64,000 nucleotides of DNA from Pontivivens insulae (GTDB lineage: Bacteria > Pseudomonadota > Alphaproteobacteria > Rhodobacterales > Rhodobacteraceae): positions 310,001-374,000 of the forward strand of contig NZ_OMKW01000003.1 in assembly GCF_900302495.1 (NCBI RefSeq). Direction: 5' to 3'. This document shows positions 9,012 through 20,644 of the stretch, in pieces. Under the pieces are notes generated by a model. That model had not been told where the DNA came from, searched no databases, and was given only the letters and a program-made list of their open reading frames with translations. How positions within the stretch are numbered: position 1 is the stretch's first letter; each line of letters opens with the position of its first letter. A program made the position numbers and the translations under genes.

Positions 9012-11801
9012 ATGAGCCTTTACGCAGCCTATCTTGATGAGATCGAAACCCGCGCCTTGCAGGGTCTCAACCCGAAACCCATTGATGACGCCGCCCTGAC
9101 CGAAGAGATCGTCGCCCAGATCGCAGATAAAGACCACGCGCATCGCGAAGATTCGCTGAAATATTTCATCTACAACACGCTGCCGGGCACGACAGGCGCA
9201 GCCGGCGTGAAGGCGCGCTTTCTGAAAGAGATCATCACCGGCCAGGCCGAGGTTCCTGAAATCTCCCAGCCTTTCGCCTTCGAACTGCTGTCCCACATGA
9301 AAGGTGGACCTTCTGTCGAGGTGTTGATTGATCTCGCTTTTGGCGAAGATGCTGCAATCGCAGCACAGGCCGCGGACGTGCTCAAGACGCAGGTCTTTCT
9401 CTACGAAGCCGACACCGACCGCATCAAAGCCGCATTCGAGGCTGGAAACCCGATCGCGAAAGAGATTCTTGAAAGCTATGCCGCGGCGGAGTTCTTCACC
9501 TCGCTCCCCGACATCGACGAGGAAATCCAGGTTGTCACCTACATCGCCGCAGAGGGCGACATCTCGACCGATCTTCTGTCACCGGGCAATCAGGCGCATT
9601 CCCGTTCTGACCGTGAGCTGCACGGCAAGTGCCTGATCTCGGAAGAGGCGCAAAAGGAAATCGAGGCGCTCAAGCTGCAACACCCTGACAAGCGCGTCAT
9701 GCTGATCGCAGAAAAAGGGACAATGGGCGTCGGCTCATCCCGCATGTCCGGCGTGAACAACGTCGCGCTTTGGACGGGCAAGCAGGCGAGCCCTTACGTT
9801 CCCTTCGTGAACATCGCGCCGGTGGTGGCGGGCACGAACGGCATCTCACCGATCTTCCTGACAACCGTTGGCGTGACCGGCGGCATCGGCATTGACCTGA
9901 AGAACTGGGTCAAGAAGCTGGGCGAGGACGGCAAGCCGATCCTGAACAATGCGGGCAATCCGGTGTTGGAGCAAAAGTACTCGGTCGAAACCGGGACGGT
10001 GCTCAAGATCAACAGCGCAAAGAAAAAGCTGCTGAGCGAAGACGGTGAAGAGCTGGTCGATCTAAGCGCCTCTTTCACCCCGCAAAAGGTAGAATTCATG
10101 AAGGCAGGCGGATCCTACGCCATCGTCTTCGGCAAGAAGTTGCAGACATTCGCCTGCGAAACGCTGGGCGTGGAGCTGAAATCCGCCTTCGCTCCGTCCA
10201 AAGAGATCAGCCACGAAGATCAGGGCCTGACGGCTGTAGAGAAGATCTTCAACGCCAACGCCCGCGGCACCACGCCGGGCAAAGTGCTTCACGCTGGCTC
10301 TGACGTGCGTGTGAAGGTGAACATCGTTGGTTCGCAGGACACGACCGGTCTGATGACCAGTCAGGAGCTTGAGGCAATGGCGGCGACCGTGTTGTCCCCG
10401 TCGGTGGACGGCGCCTATCAATCTGGCTGTCACACCGCATCGGTCTGGGATCTTAAGGCACAGGCCAATACGCCGCGCCTCATGGCTTTCATGAACAAGT
10501 TCGGCCTTGTCACCGCGCGTGACCCGAAGGGCGAATACCACGCGATGACAGACGTGATCCACAAGGTGCTCAACGACATCACGGTGGACGACTGGGCGAT
10601 CATCATCGGCGGCGACAGCCACACGCGCATGTCCAAAGGCGTGGCTTTTGGTGCTGACTCCGGGACCGTGGCGCTTGCGCTCGCGACCGGTGAGGCGACA
10701 ATGCCGATCCCAGAGTCAGTGAAAGTCACGTTCACCGGCAAGATGGCCGATCACATGGACTTCCGTGATGTGGTCCATGCGACGCAGGCGCAGATGCTTG
10801 CGCAACACGGCGACAACGTTTTCCAGGGCCGGATCATCGAGGTTCACATCGGCACCCTGCTGGCCGATCAGGCCTTCACGTTCACCGACTGGACAGCAGA
10901 GATGAAGGCCAAGGCCTCCATCTGTATCTCCGAAGACGAAACGCTGATCGAGTCGCTGGAAATCGCAAAAGCCCGGATCAAAATCATGATCGAAAAGGGC
11001 ATGGAGCATGAAAACGGCATGCTTCAACGGCTGGTCGATATTGCAGATCAGCGGATCGCCCAGATCCGTTCCGGCGAAAAACCCGCCCTGCGTCCCGATG
11101 ACAACGCGAAATACTTTGCAGAAGTTGTCGTCGACCTCGGCGCGATTGACGAGCCGATGATCGCGGATCCCGATGTGCACAACGCCGATGTGTCCAAGCG
11201 CTATACACACGACACGATCCGCCCGATCTCTTATTACGGAGCGGAAAAAAAGGTCGATCTCGGCTTTGTAGGGTCCTGCATGGTCCACAAGGGCGACGTG
11301 AAGATCGTCGCACAGATGCTGCGGAACCTTGAGAAGGCCTACGGCAAGGTAGAGTTCAAGGCCCCACTCGTCGTGGCTGCGCCGACCTACAACATCATCG
11401 ACGAGTTGAAGGAGGAAGGCGACTGGGCCGTGCTCCAGAAATATTCCGGCTTCGAATTCGACGATATGGCGCCCAAGAACACAGCGCGTACGGAGTATGA
11501 GAACATCCTCTATCTGGAGCGTCCGGGCTGTAACCTTTGCATGGGCAACCAGGAAAAGGCCGCGAAAGGCGACACCGTGCTGGCGACGTCCACGCGCCTG
11601 TTCAAAGGCCGTGTGGTGGAGGATGCGGCGGACAAGACGGGCGAGTCGCTGCTCGGCTCTACGCCGGTCGTCGTACTGTCTGCAATCCTGGGCCGAACCC
11701 CGACGCTGGAAGAGTACAAGACGGCAGTGGAAGGCATCGACCTGACCAAGTTCGCGCCGCCGCTTGAAAAGCCGCTCGACGCGAAATCGGTACACTTCTG
11801 A
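9012..11801 (+). CDS. acnB: aconitate hydratase B
   Basis: This TCA-cycle enzyme isomerises citrate and isocitrate through a [4Fe-4S] cluster. It has 929 residues, longer than the 865 of E. coli and typical of alphaproteobacterial AcnB. The N-terminal HEAT-like domain (about 1-160) is followed by the swivel and catalytic domains. The cluster cysteines are Cys756 (VGSCMVHKGD), Cys840 and Cys843 (PGCNLCMGNQEK). I took the ATG at 9012 because homology begins at MSLYAAYLDEIETRAL; the reading frame stays open upstream, but that stretch overlaps the divergent regulator gene and is not coding. Confidence 0.96.
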   Translation: MSLYAAYLDEIETRALQGLNPKPIDDAALTEEIVAQIADKDHAHREDSLKYFIYNTLPGTTGAAGVKARFLKEIITGQAEVPEISQPFAFELLSHMKGGPSVEVLIDLAFGEDAAIAAQAADVLKTQVFLYEADTDRIKAAFEAGNPIAKEILESYAAAEFFTSLPDIDEEIQVVTYIAAEGDISTDLLSPGNQAHSRSDRELHGKCLISEEAQKEIEALKLQHPDKRVMLIAEKGTMGVGSSRMSGVNNVALWTGKQASPYVPFVNIAPVVAGTNGISPIFLTTVGVTGGIGIDLKNWVKKLGEDGKPILNNAGNPVLEQKYSVETGTVLKINSAKKKLLSEDGEELVDLSASFTPQKVEFMKAGGSYAIVFGKKLQTFACETLGVELKSAFAPSKEISHEDQGLTAVEKIFNANARGTTPGKVLHAGSDVRVKVNIVGSQDTTGLMTSQELEAMAATVLSPSVDGAYQSGCHTASVWDLKAQANTPRLMAFMNKFGLVTARDPKGEYHAMTDVIHKVLNDITVDDWAIIIGGDSHTRMSKGVAFGADSGTVALALATGEATMPIPESVKVTFTGKMADHMDFRDVVHATQAQMLAQHGDNVFQGRIIEVHIGTLLADQAFTFTDWTAEMKAKASICISEDETLIESLEIAKARIKIMIEKGMEHENGMLQRLVDIADQRIAQIRSGEKPALRPDDNAKYFAEVVVDLGAIDEPMIADPDVHNADVSKRYTHDTIRPISYYGAEKKVDLGFVGSCMVHKGDVKIVAQMLRNLEKAYGKVEFKAPLVVAAPTYNIIDELKEEGDWAVLQKYSGFEFDDMAPKNTARTEYENILYLERPGCNLCMGNQEKAAKGDTVLATSTRLFKGRVVEDAADKTGESLLGSTPVVVLSAILGRTPTLEEYKTAVEGIDLTKFAPPLEKPLDAKSVHF

Positions 11802-11852
11802 GGTCTGACATAGACCTATATCATCAATGATCTCGGCCACTTGGCCGGGATC
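11801..11852 (+). terminator. two hairpins behind acnB, possible terminator
   Basis: Right at the acnB stop is AGGTCT-gacat-AGACCT (11801-11817). Then comes a 10-bp stem, GATCTCGGCC-actt-GGCCGGGATC, at 11829-11852 with one G-T pair. No clear T-run follows, so factor-independent termination is uncertain. The rest of the spacer up to the tRNA shows nothing I recognise. Confidence 0.4.
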
Positions 11853-11992
11853 CCCCCTGCCGAACGAGTCGCACCTCGAACCGGCACAAATTCCCTTGCT
11901 TCATAGAGTTCACCGACGGACATCTGCCGAGACGCATCCGCAGAGTGCACAAGCGTCTTCTAGCACCGTGACCTAGCTATTTGGGAGATACC

Positions 11993-12067
11993 TGGCTGGG
12001 GTGGTAGGATTCGAACCTACGATACACGGTACCAAAAACCGCTGCCTTACCACTTGGCTACACCCCA
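11993..12067 (-). tRNA. tRNA-Gln (anticodon TTG)
   Basis: On the minus strand a full cloverleaf is readable. The acceptor TGGGGTG pairs with CACCCCA. The anticodon stem GCGGT/ACCGT encloses the loop TTTTGGT (anticodon TTG), and the T arm is GTAGG-TTCGAAT-CCTAC. The discriminator is G (11996), as usual for tRNA-Gln, and the 3' CCA is encoded (11993-11995). Its wobble U34 would be a substrate for the 2-selenouridine synthase encoded at 52.7 kb. Confidence 0.95.
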
Positions 12068-12182
12068 TCAGGTGGGGCGTGTTCTAGTCACGCGACGCGG
12101 GGGCTGCAAGCGGAAAATGCACCGCTTGCGCTACAGCGTTGTGCAGCCGAACATGACCAGATCAATTCGGTGGGAGAACGTG

Positions 12183-13304
12183 ATGACCGGCTTTGAATTT
12201 CGCACCACTCCGCAGCTTGTGATCGGAGCCAACAAGGCTGTCGAAGCAATCGAAATGATGAAGGCCCGCGGGGTGCGGCGTGTGGGTCTGGTGAGCGACG
12301 CGACCCTGCGCCAGTTGGGCCTGACTGAGCCGCTGGAACAGGCGGCCCGGGCGGCTGGGCTGGGGCCCGACATCTTCGACGCCATTCTGCCGGACCCGAC
12401 CGAGGAGATGTTGGATGGCGCCATTGCAGCCTTGAGCGCGTGTGACGGCATCATCGCGATCGGGGGCGGCTCCCCCCTCGATATTGCCAAGCTGGTGGCG
12501 GTCAGACTTCGCTCTGACCAGCCCCTCGACCAGATGTGGGGCGTCGGCAATGTGACAGGCCCGCGCGCACCTCTTGTTCTGATTCCCACTACGGCGGGCA
12601 CCGGCTCAGAAGTGACTCCCATTTCCATCCTGACCACGCGCACGAATGAGAAGATGGGCGTTGTCAGTCCCGTATTGCTGCCGGATGCGGCGATCCTCGA
12701 CGCGACGCTGACACTTGGCCTGCCACCGGCGGTTACGGCGGCGACGGGCGTGGATGCGATGGTCCATGCGATTGAGGCCTATACTTCGAAACGTCTTAAG
12801 AACCCGTTATCGGATATGCTCGCGCGGCAGGCGCTGACGCTGCTGGGCGGCAACATCCGTCAGGTCTGCGACGTGCCGGGCGATGTGTCCGCGCGAGAGG
12901 CGATGTTGCTGGGGTCTTGCCTTGCCGGGCAGGCGTTCGCCAACGCGCCCGTGGCAGCCGTCCATGCGCTCGCCTATCCACTGGGCGGGCAGTTTCATGT
13001 CCCGCATGGCTTGTCCAACTGTCTGGTATTGCCGGAGGTTTTGGCGTTCAACGCCCCGGCGGCAAGCGCGCTTTATGCTGAGCTTGCGCCCTTGATCTTT
13101 GCCGAGGGTGTGCCGCTTGCCGACGGGTTTCGCACGCTCGCCCCCGAGATCGGATTGGTCACGACGCTGCGCGAAGTTGGCGTGACGGAAGGAGATCTGG
13201 AGGCGCTGGCGGCTGATGCAATGAAGCAGACCAGATTGCTGATCAATAATCCGCGTGAAGTTACCTATGACGACGCCCTCGCCATCTATCGCGCCGTCTT
13301 TTAG
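12183..13304 (+). CDS. iron-containing alcohol dehydrogenase
   Basis: This 373-residue group III (Fe-ADH, PF00465) dehydrogenase is probably an NAD(P)-dependent enzyme for short alcohols or aldehydes; the substrate cannot be told from sequence. It shows the nucleotide-binding GGGSPLDIAK, PTTAGTGSEVTPISIL and the metal-ligand region DAMVHAIEAYTS with PLGGQFHVPHG. The start at 12183 follows a GGGAGAACGTG leader. An in-frame extension reaches back into the tRNA gene and is rejected. It stands alone, without an obvious operon partner. Confidence 0.9.
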   Translation: MTGFEFRTTPQLVIGANKAVEAIEMMKARGVRRVGLVSDATLRQLGLTEPLEQAARAAGLGPDIFDAILPDPTEEMLDGAIAALSACDGIIAIGGGSPLDIAKLVAVRLRSDQPLDQMWGVGNVTGPRAPLVLIPTTAGTGSEVTPISILTTRTNEKMGVVSPVLLPDAAILDATLTLGLPPAVTAATGVDAMVHAIEAYTSKRLKNPLSDMLARQALTLLGGNIRQVCDVPGDVSAREAMLLGSCLAGQAFANAPVAAVHALAYPLGGQFHVPHGLSNCLVLPEVLAFNAPAASALYAELAPLIFAEGVPLADGFRTLAPEIGLVTTLREVGVTEGDLEALAADAMKQTRLLINNPREVTYDDALAIYRAVF

Positions 13305-13340
13305 CAGGTTAACGCCGCCGCATTCACCAAGCTTTCGGGT

Positions 13341-13368
13341 GTGCACAATGCGTGCACCGAACGTGCAC
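13341..13368. promoter_or_regulatory. three GTGCAC palindromes spaced exactly 11 bp
   Basis: GTGCAC occurs at 13341, 13352 and 13363. The period is exactly 11 bp, so all three sites lie on nearly the same face of the helix. The outer two are followed by AAT(G/C)CG. The array lies between the Fe-ADH stop and the small secreted peptide, about 150 bp upstream of the latter. Cooperative binding of a regulator is an inference. Confidence 0.45.
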
Positions 13369-13515
13369 AATCCGTATGCCACTCAAAGGTTAATGCGAGA
13401 AAATTAGCGGTGCGGCGAGGTGCCCCGACCGCGCTGCCCGATTTTGTGCTACTGTTCATCCACTGCAACACAATACGAGTGCGCTCACGCCATTCGTCCC
13501 AACAGGAGAGAGTTC

Positions 13516-13665
13516 ATGAAGACAGCTATTGTTGCCGCCCTGCTTATCCTGAGCCCGGCCGCCGCCTTCGCCGCAGGATGCAGCGGATCGCACCAAGCGA
13601 TGAGCTGTGCAGATGGCACGACCTATGACGCACAATCCGGCACCTGCGTCGCGACGACAGCCTAA
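13516..13665 (+). CDS. small secreted Cys-containing peptide
   Basis: This 49-residue product has an AGGAGAG Shine-Dalgarno about 6 nt upstream. It has a classical signal peptide: MKTA, then a hydrophobic core IVAALLILSP, then AAAFAA as the cleavage region. The mature part is only about 30 residues and has three cysteines (GCSGSH, MSCADGTTYD, SGTCVATTA). Similar short CADGTxxD peptides occur in many Rhodobacteraceae genomes, where automatic annotation is often inconsistent. The function is unknown. A longer in-frame reading from 13420 lacks the signal-peptide start and is not favoured. Confidence 0.75.
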   Translation: MKTAIVAALLILSPAAAFAAGCSGSHQAMSCADGTTYDAQSGTCVATTA

Positions 13666-13672
13666 GACATAC

Positions 13673-13696
13673 CCCGCCGGGGAACCCTCCGGCGGG
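13673..13696. terminator. GC-rich hairpin, probable shared terminator
   Basis: CCCGCCGG (13673-13680) and CCGGCGGG (13689-13696) form a perfect 8-bp stem with an 8-nt loop. It lies between the convergent small secreted peptide gene and the DUF2971 gene. No T-run follows, so it is a weak factor-independent terminator at best. Confidence 0.45.
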
Positions 13697-13722
13697 CGAA
13701 TGATGCATCGACTGGAATTGGC

Positions 13723-14693
13723 TCATTGCGTCGGCTGAAAAGGTACGTCAGCTATTCTGATAAGACTGTTGGGATCCAGACCTCGGCTCTCGACTAGCGC
13801 TCCGAACGCTGCGGCGGTTCGAATCTGATGCCTAGATGGACCAATTGTGATGTGCGGAACTAGATCATGCCACCCATTTCGAAAATGTGGCGGATTTGGT
13901 CCGATATCCAGGACCTCGATCAAGTCTACGGTCCCTAACCGGCTCACTTGACGTTGTGTAATCAGCCCATCGTCCCGACCATAGTCCGTGTTATAAATCA
14001 AACGCCACTCATTCTCTTCGGCAAAGGCTGGATGTTTGATTGTCAGAAGCGCCAATCTTACGAAGTGGTTGGCCGCCTGCTCTATCGCCTCGTTTGAAAA
14101 TTCACTTTCATCAGCCGATGCGTCCAACAAACTTTGGATGCATTTCAGAAGTGCCTCGAAAGCTGCTAGCTTCCCATAGCAAACGGGTACGCAGGGTGCG
14201 TTGGGGCTCGGCCCATCTGCTGTCAGCGCGCGACCCGAGATTGCCAAGCGAACCGGTGTATCCCGCCCGTAACCCCGCCACATCGACAGACGCCCATATT
14301 TCAGAACTCCGGCATCTGCGTCGTCCGATGGGTTCTCAGCTGAAAAACATGAAACGAAGTTTCTTGTAATAAGACCATGGACAATTTCCCGTGTAAGCTT
14401 CTCCATAACAATCTTTTGACACGCAATGAAAAGACGTGGCCACGTTCTAACGAAAGTTGACGGAAGCGTTAGCGGGTCGGCAAAGAGGCTCTGAAGCACC
14501 TGCCGAGCATAATGTACCTCGGATAGATCATTCATCGATCCAACGTTTGTCAGCCAAAGTTCGTTGTTATTTAGGATCGCGTGGGCGCCTTGGGCGGAAG
14601 TGTAGTGCGCCAGGTAGCCACCACCGTTTGCAAACGACTTACGTTCAGCCTCCTCATGAGAGTACCAAGCATCTATCAGGTTTTGGATCACGT

Positions 14694-14697
<4 letters not shown>
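13723..14697 (-). CDS. DUF2971 family protein
   Basis: This 324-residue protein has the family landmarks LAHYTSAQGAHAIL, LWLTNVGSMNDLSEV, an RLSMWRGYG block and KHPAFAEENEWRLIY. The function of DUF2971 is not established; members are scattered and often sit in accessory or defence-type regions. The best start is the TTG at 14697, whose TTGA overlaps the dnaE stop codon, so translation would be coupled to dnaE. A GTG two codons later is possible. Base composition is visibly lower in GC (about 50-52 % in sampled lines) than in dnaE, which suggests horizontal acquisition. Confidence 0.85.
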
Positions 14698-18224
<3,527 letters not shown>

Positions 18225-18409
18225 GTGCGCAGACTATGCCACGCCCGTGTCAGGGGAAAGGGATGGTAGGGCCGCGTGCAGGCGCCACGGCGGCATTGGA
18301 GTGGCTATGTGCCAACCTATACCTTTGGACCGGTTTTGGCCGCTGAATGCGGTAGACCGCCTTGGCCCATTGGCCTAACTTGCCTCCCACATTGAAAGAA
18401 AGGTGAGTT

Positions 18410-19171
18410 GTGCCCGCGCTTTACGTAAAAGTCTTTGCGGAACGCAATTCGGGTGGAACCTGGCTCAACCGTTTGTTGCGCAAGAATTTCCGGGTCACCG
18501 TAATGGACGGGACGCCGGCGCTGGATGGGGCGGCGCTGCGCAAAGTGCTGCAGACCGTGCCGTCTGCCGAACGGTTGACGCTGCACAACATGCTCTTGAA
18601 CACAGAGCATGACCGGATGCTTTACTCCGATTTCGGCTGGACGGGTTGCGCGCCACCTGTCGATATCATTCGGTCGGCCGCCCACACACGCGACACTCAT
18701 TTCATTGTCAGCGTCCTGCACCCGCTGCGCTTTCTGCGCGCCCTGCATATGTTTCCGCGCACGCCTGGTGCGGTGCCCGATGATCTGTCTTTTGCCGACT
18801 TTCTGATCCGGCCCTTTCCGCTGAGCCGCCGCGATGGTGTTCCACTGGATCAGGAACTGCTGCCGATGGAGCTTTGGCAGCGGAAAGTAGAGTTGGGGCT
18901 GGCCTTTCTCGATGAAGGGAACGCGGGGCAAATCATACGTATGGAAGATCTGGAGGCGGATGCGGGCGCTACCCTTTCCACCCTGAACGGGCCTTTGATG
19001 GCAAAACCGGGCAGTGTTACCGTGGTGCCGCAAGTCAACCGCATGCTGACGTTGAATGAGGCGCAAGAGGCGTGGGTACGGCTTCCATTGCAGACGCGCC
19101 AACATGTGGCCCGGATGGCGGATCGGGATATGTTGTCTCGCCTGGGCTATACGATGCCGGACATGGGATAG
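18410..19171 (+). CDS. sulfotransferase-like protein
   Basis: This 253-residue protein has a GTG start behind an AGAAAGG Shine-Dalgarno. The N-terminus VKVFAERNSGGTWLNRLL resembles the phosphate-binding loop (RNSGT-type) of bacterial sulfotransferase/glycosyltransferase-like proteins that use PAPS. SVLHPLRFLRALHMFPR and the C-terminal half also fit a P-loop sulfotransferase fold. The acceptor is unknown. It is divergent from dnaE and 69 nt upstream of xdhA on the same strand, but it has no evident link to purine metabolism. The family call is tentative. Confidence 0.6.
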   Translation: MPALYVKVFAERNSGGTWLNRLLRKNFRVTVMDGTPALDGAALRKVLQTVPSAERLTLHNMLLNTEHDRMLYSDFGWTGCAPPVDIIRSAAHTRDTHFIVSVLHPLRFLRALHMFPRTPGAVPDDLSFADFLIRPFPLSRRDGVPLDQELLPMELWQRKVELGLAFLDEGNAGQIIRMEDLEADAGATLSTLNGPLMAKPGSVTVVPQVNRMLTLNEAQEAWVRLPLQTRQHVARMADRDMLSRLGYTMPDMG

Positions 19172-19207
19172 CGGTGGGGTGCTCTTGCCCTCTCTGAGAT
19201 TTTACCG

Positions 19208-19217
19208 TTTGATCAAA
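19208..19217. promoter_or_regulatory. palindrome TTTGATCAAA upstream of xdhA
   Basis: A 10-bp perfect palindrome (12 bp if the flanking G/C is included with one offset base) lies 24-33 bp before the xdhA start. It is a candidate operator for a purine-responsive regulator. The position is seen directly; the role is inferred. Confidence 0.3.
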
Positions 19218-19240
19218 ACCGGATCGGGAAAGGGACATGC

Positions 19241-20644
19241 ATGATCAGCTTTCTGTTGAATGGCGACGTGGTGCGGATCGCGGATGTCGACCCAACGGTG
19301 ACATTGCTGGATTGGCTGCGCGAAGAGCGGCGGCTGACCGGGACGAAAGAAGGCTGTAACGAGGGCGATTGCGGGGCCTGCACGGTCACCGTCACGACAC
19401 TGGATGAGGCTGGTCTGGTCCATCAGGCGCTGAATGCCTGCATCCTGTTTTTGCCCCAACTGGCCGGGAAAGCCGTGCGGACGGTTGAGGGCATCGCCTC
19501 CCCCACCGGTGCTTTGCATCCGGTACAGCAGGCAATGGTGGACAATCACGGCTCGCAATGCGGATTTTGCACACCCGGTTTCGTTATGAGCATGTATACC
19601 GCCCATCGCACCGGGCGTCAGGATCATGACGATGTTCTGGCGGGCAATCTGTGCCGGTGCACTGGGTATGCACCCATCATTCGCGCAGCCGAGGCCGCAG
19701 CACAGGAACCGGCCCCGGAATGGGAACTGGATGAGGCCAAAGCCCTGCACGCGTTGGCGGATGAGGGCGATATGAGCGCGAGAGAGTGCTATCTGCCCGC
19801 CTCCTCCGACAGCCTTGCCGCCATCTACGCGGCCCACCCCGACGCTACGCTGGTCGGCGGCGCGACGGAGGTTGGGCTGTGGGTGAACAAGATGTTCAAG
19901 ACGGTCACGCCGATGATCTTTCTGCACCGTGTCAAGGACTTGCAGACCATTGAGCGGGTTGAGGGCGGTTTGCGGATCGGCGCAGGTGTGACGCTCAACC
20001 GCCTGCGTGGTGCAGTGGCGGACAGGCATCCTGATTTTGCGGAGCTGTTGCGCAGGTTCGGATCGGTACAGGTGCGCAATGCCGCGACAATCGGCGGGAA
20101 CATCGCAGAAGGCTCCCCCATTGGGGACTCGACACCGGCGATGATCGCACTCGGCGCGCGGATCACGTTGCGACATGGCGAGGTCCGGCGGGAAATTGCA
20201 CTGGAAGACCTGTTCACGGGCTATAAGACGCAGGACCGAGCGCGCGGTGAGTTTGTCGAAAGTGTTTTTCTGCCCGACCAGCCGGATACGCTACGCTGCT
20301 ATAAGCTGAGCAAGCGGTTCGATCAGGATATTTCGGCAGTCTGCGGCTGTTTTGCTGTAACGGTGGAAGGCGGCCTCGTAACGGCGGCGCGGCTGGCCTT
20401 TGGCGGGATGGCAGCGATGCCAATGCGGGCGGCGCGCGCCGAGGCTGTATTGATTGGGCGGCCACTGGATGAGGCGGCGATTGCAGAGGCGCAAGACGCC
20501 CTTACCGAAGACTTCACGCCCCTTGATGATATGCGCGCGAGTGCCGCCTATCGCATGCAGGCGGCCCGCAACATGTTGGAGCGCTATCGGCTGGAGCACG
20601 CCGGCGACGTGGACACCCGCTTGGTCGGACGGGGGGCTGCGTGA
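19241..20644 (+). CDS. xdhA: xanthine dehydrogenase small subunit
   Basis: This 467-residue subunit carries two [2Fe-2S] clusters and FAD. The plant-type cluster cysteines are in [14 protein letters not shown] (C39, C44, C47) plus LNACILF (C67). The second cluster is in [11 protein letters not shown] and NLCRCTGY. The FAD domain follows from about residue 185 ([33 protein letters not shown]). With XdhB it oxidises hypoxanthine and xanthine to urate, passing electrons to NAD+. It is the first gene of the purine operon, with a GGGAAAGGG Shine-Dalgarno, and its TGA overlaps the xdhB start. Confidence 0.95.
   Translation: MISFLLNGDVVRIADVDPTVTLLDWLREERRLTGTKEGCNEGDCGACTVTVTTLDEAGLVHQALNACILFLPQLAGKAVRTVEGIASPTGALHPVQQAMVDNHGSQCGFCTPGFVMSMYTAHRTGRQDHDDVLAGNLCRCTGYAPIIRAAEAAAQEPAPEWELDEAKALHALADEGDMSARECYLPASSDSLAAIYAAHPDATLVGGATEVGLWVNKMFKTVTPMIFLHRVKDLQTIERVEGGLRIGAGVTLNRLRGAVADRHPDFAELLRRFGSVQVRNAATIGGNIAEGSPIGDSTPAMIALGARITLRHGEVRREIALEDLFTGYKTQDRARGEFVESVFLPDQPDTLRCYKLSKRFDQDISAVCGCFAVTVEGGLVTAARLAFGGMAAMPMRAARAEAVLIGRPLDEAAIAEAQDALTEDFTPLDDMRASAAYRMQAARNMLERYRLEHAGDVDTRLVGRGAA

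Noticed and set aside
10716-11840. Minus-strand open frame of 374 codons opposite acnB
   Set aside because: It is a shadow of acnB, and the AcnB motifs are intact on the plus strand.
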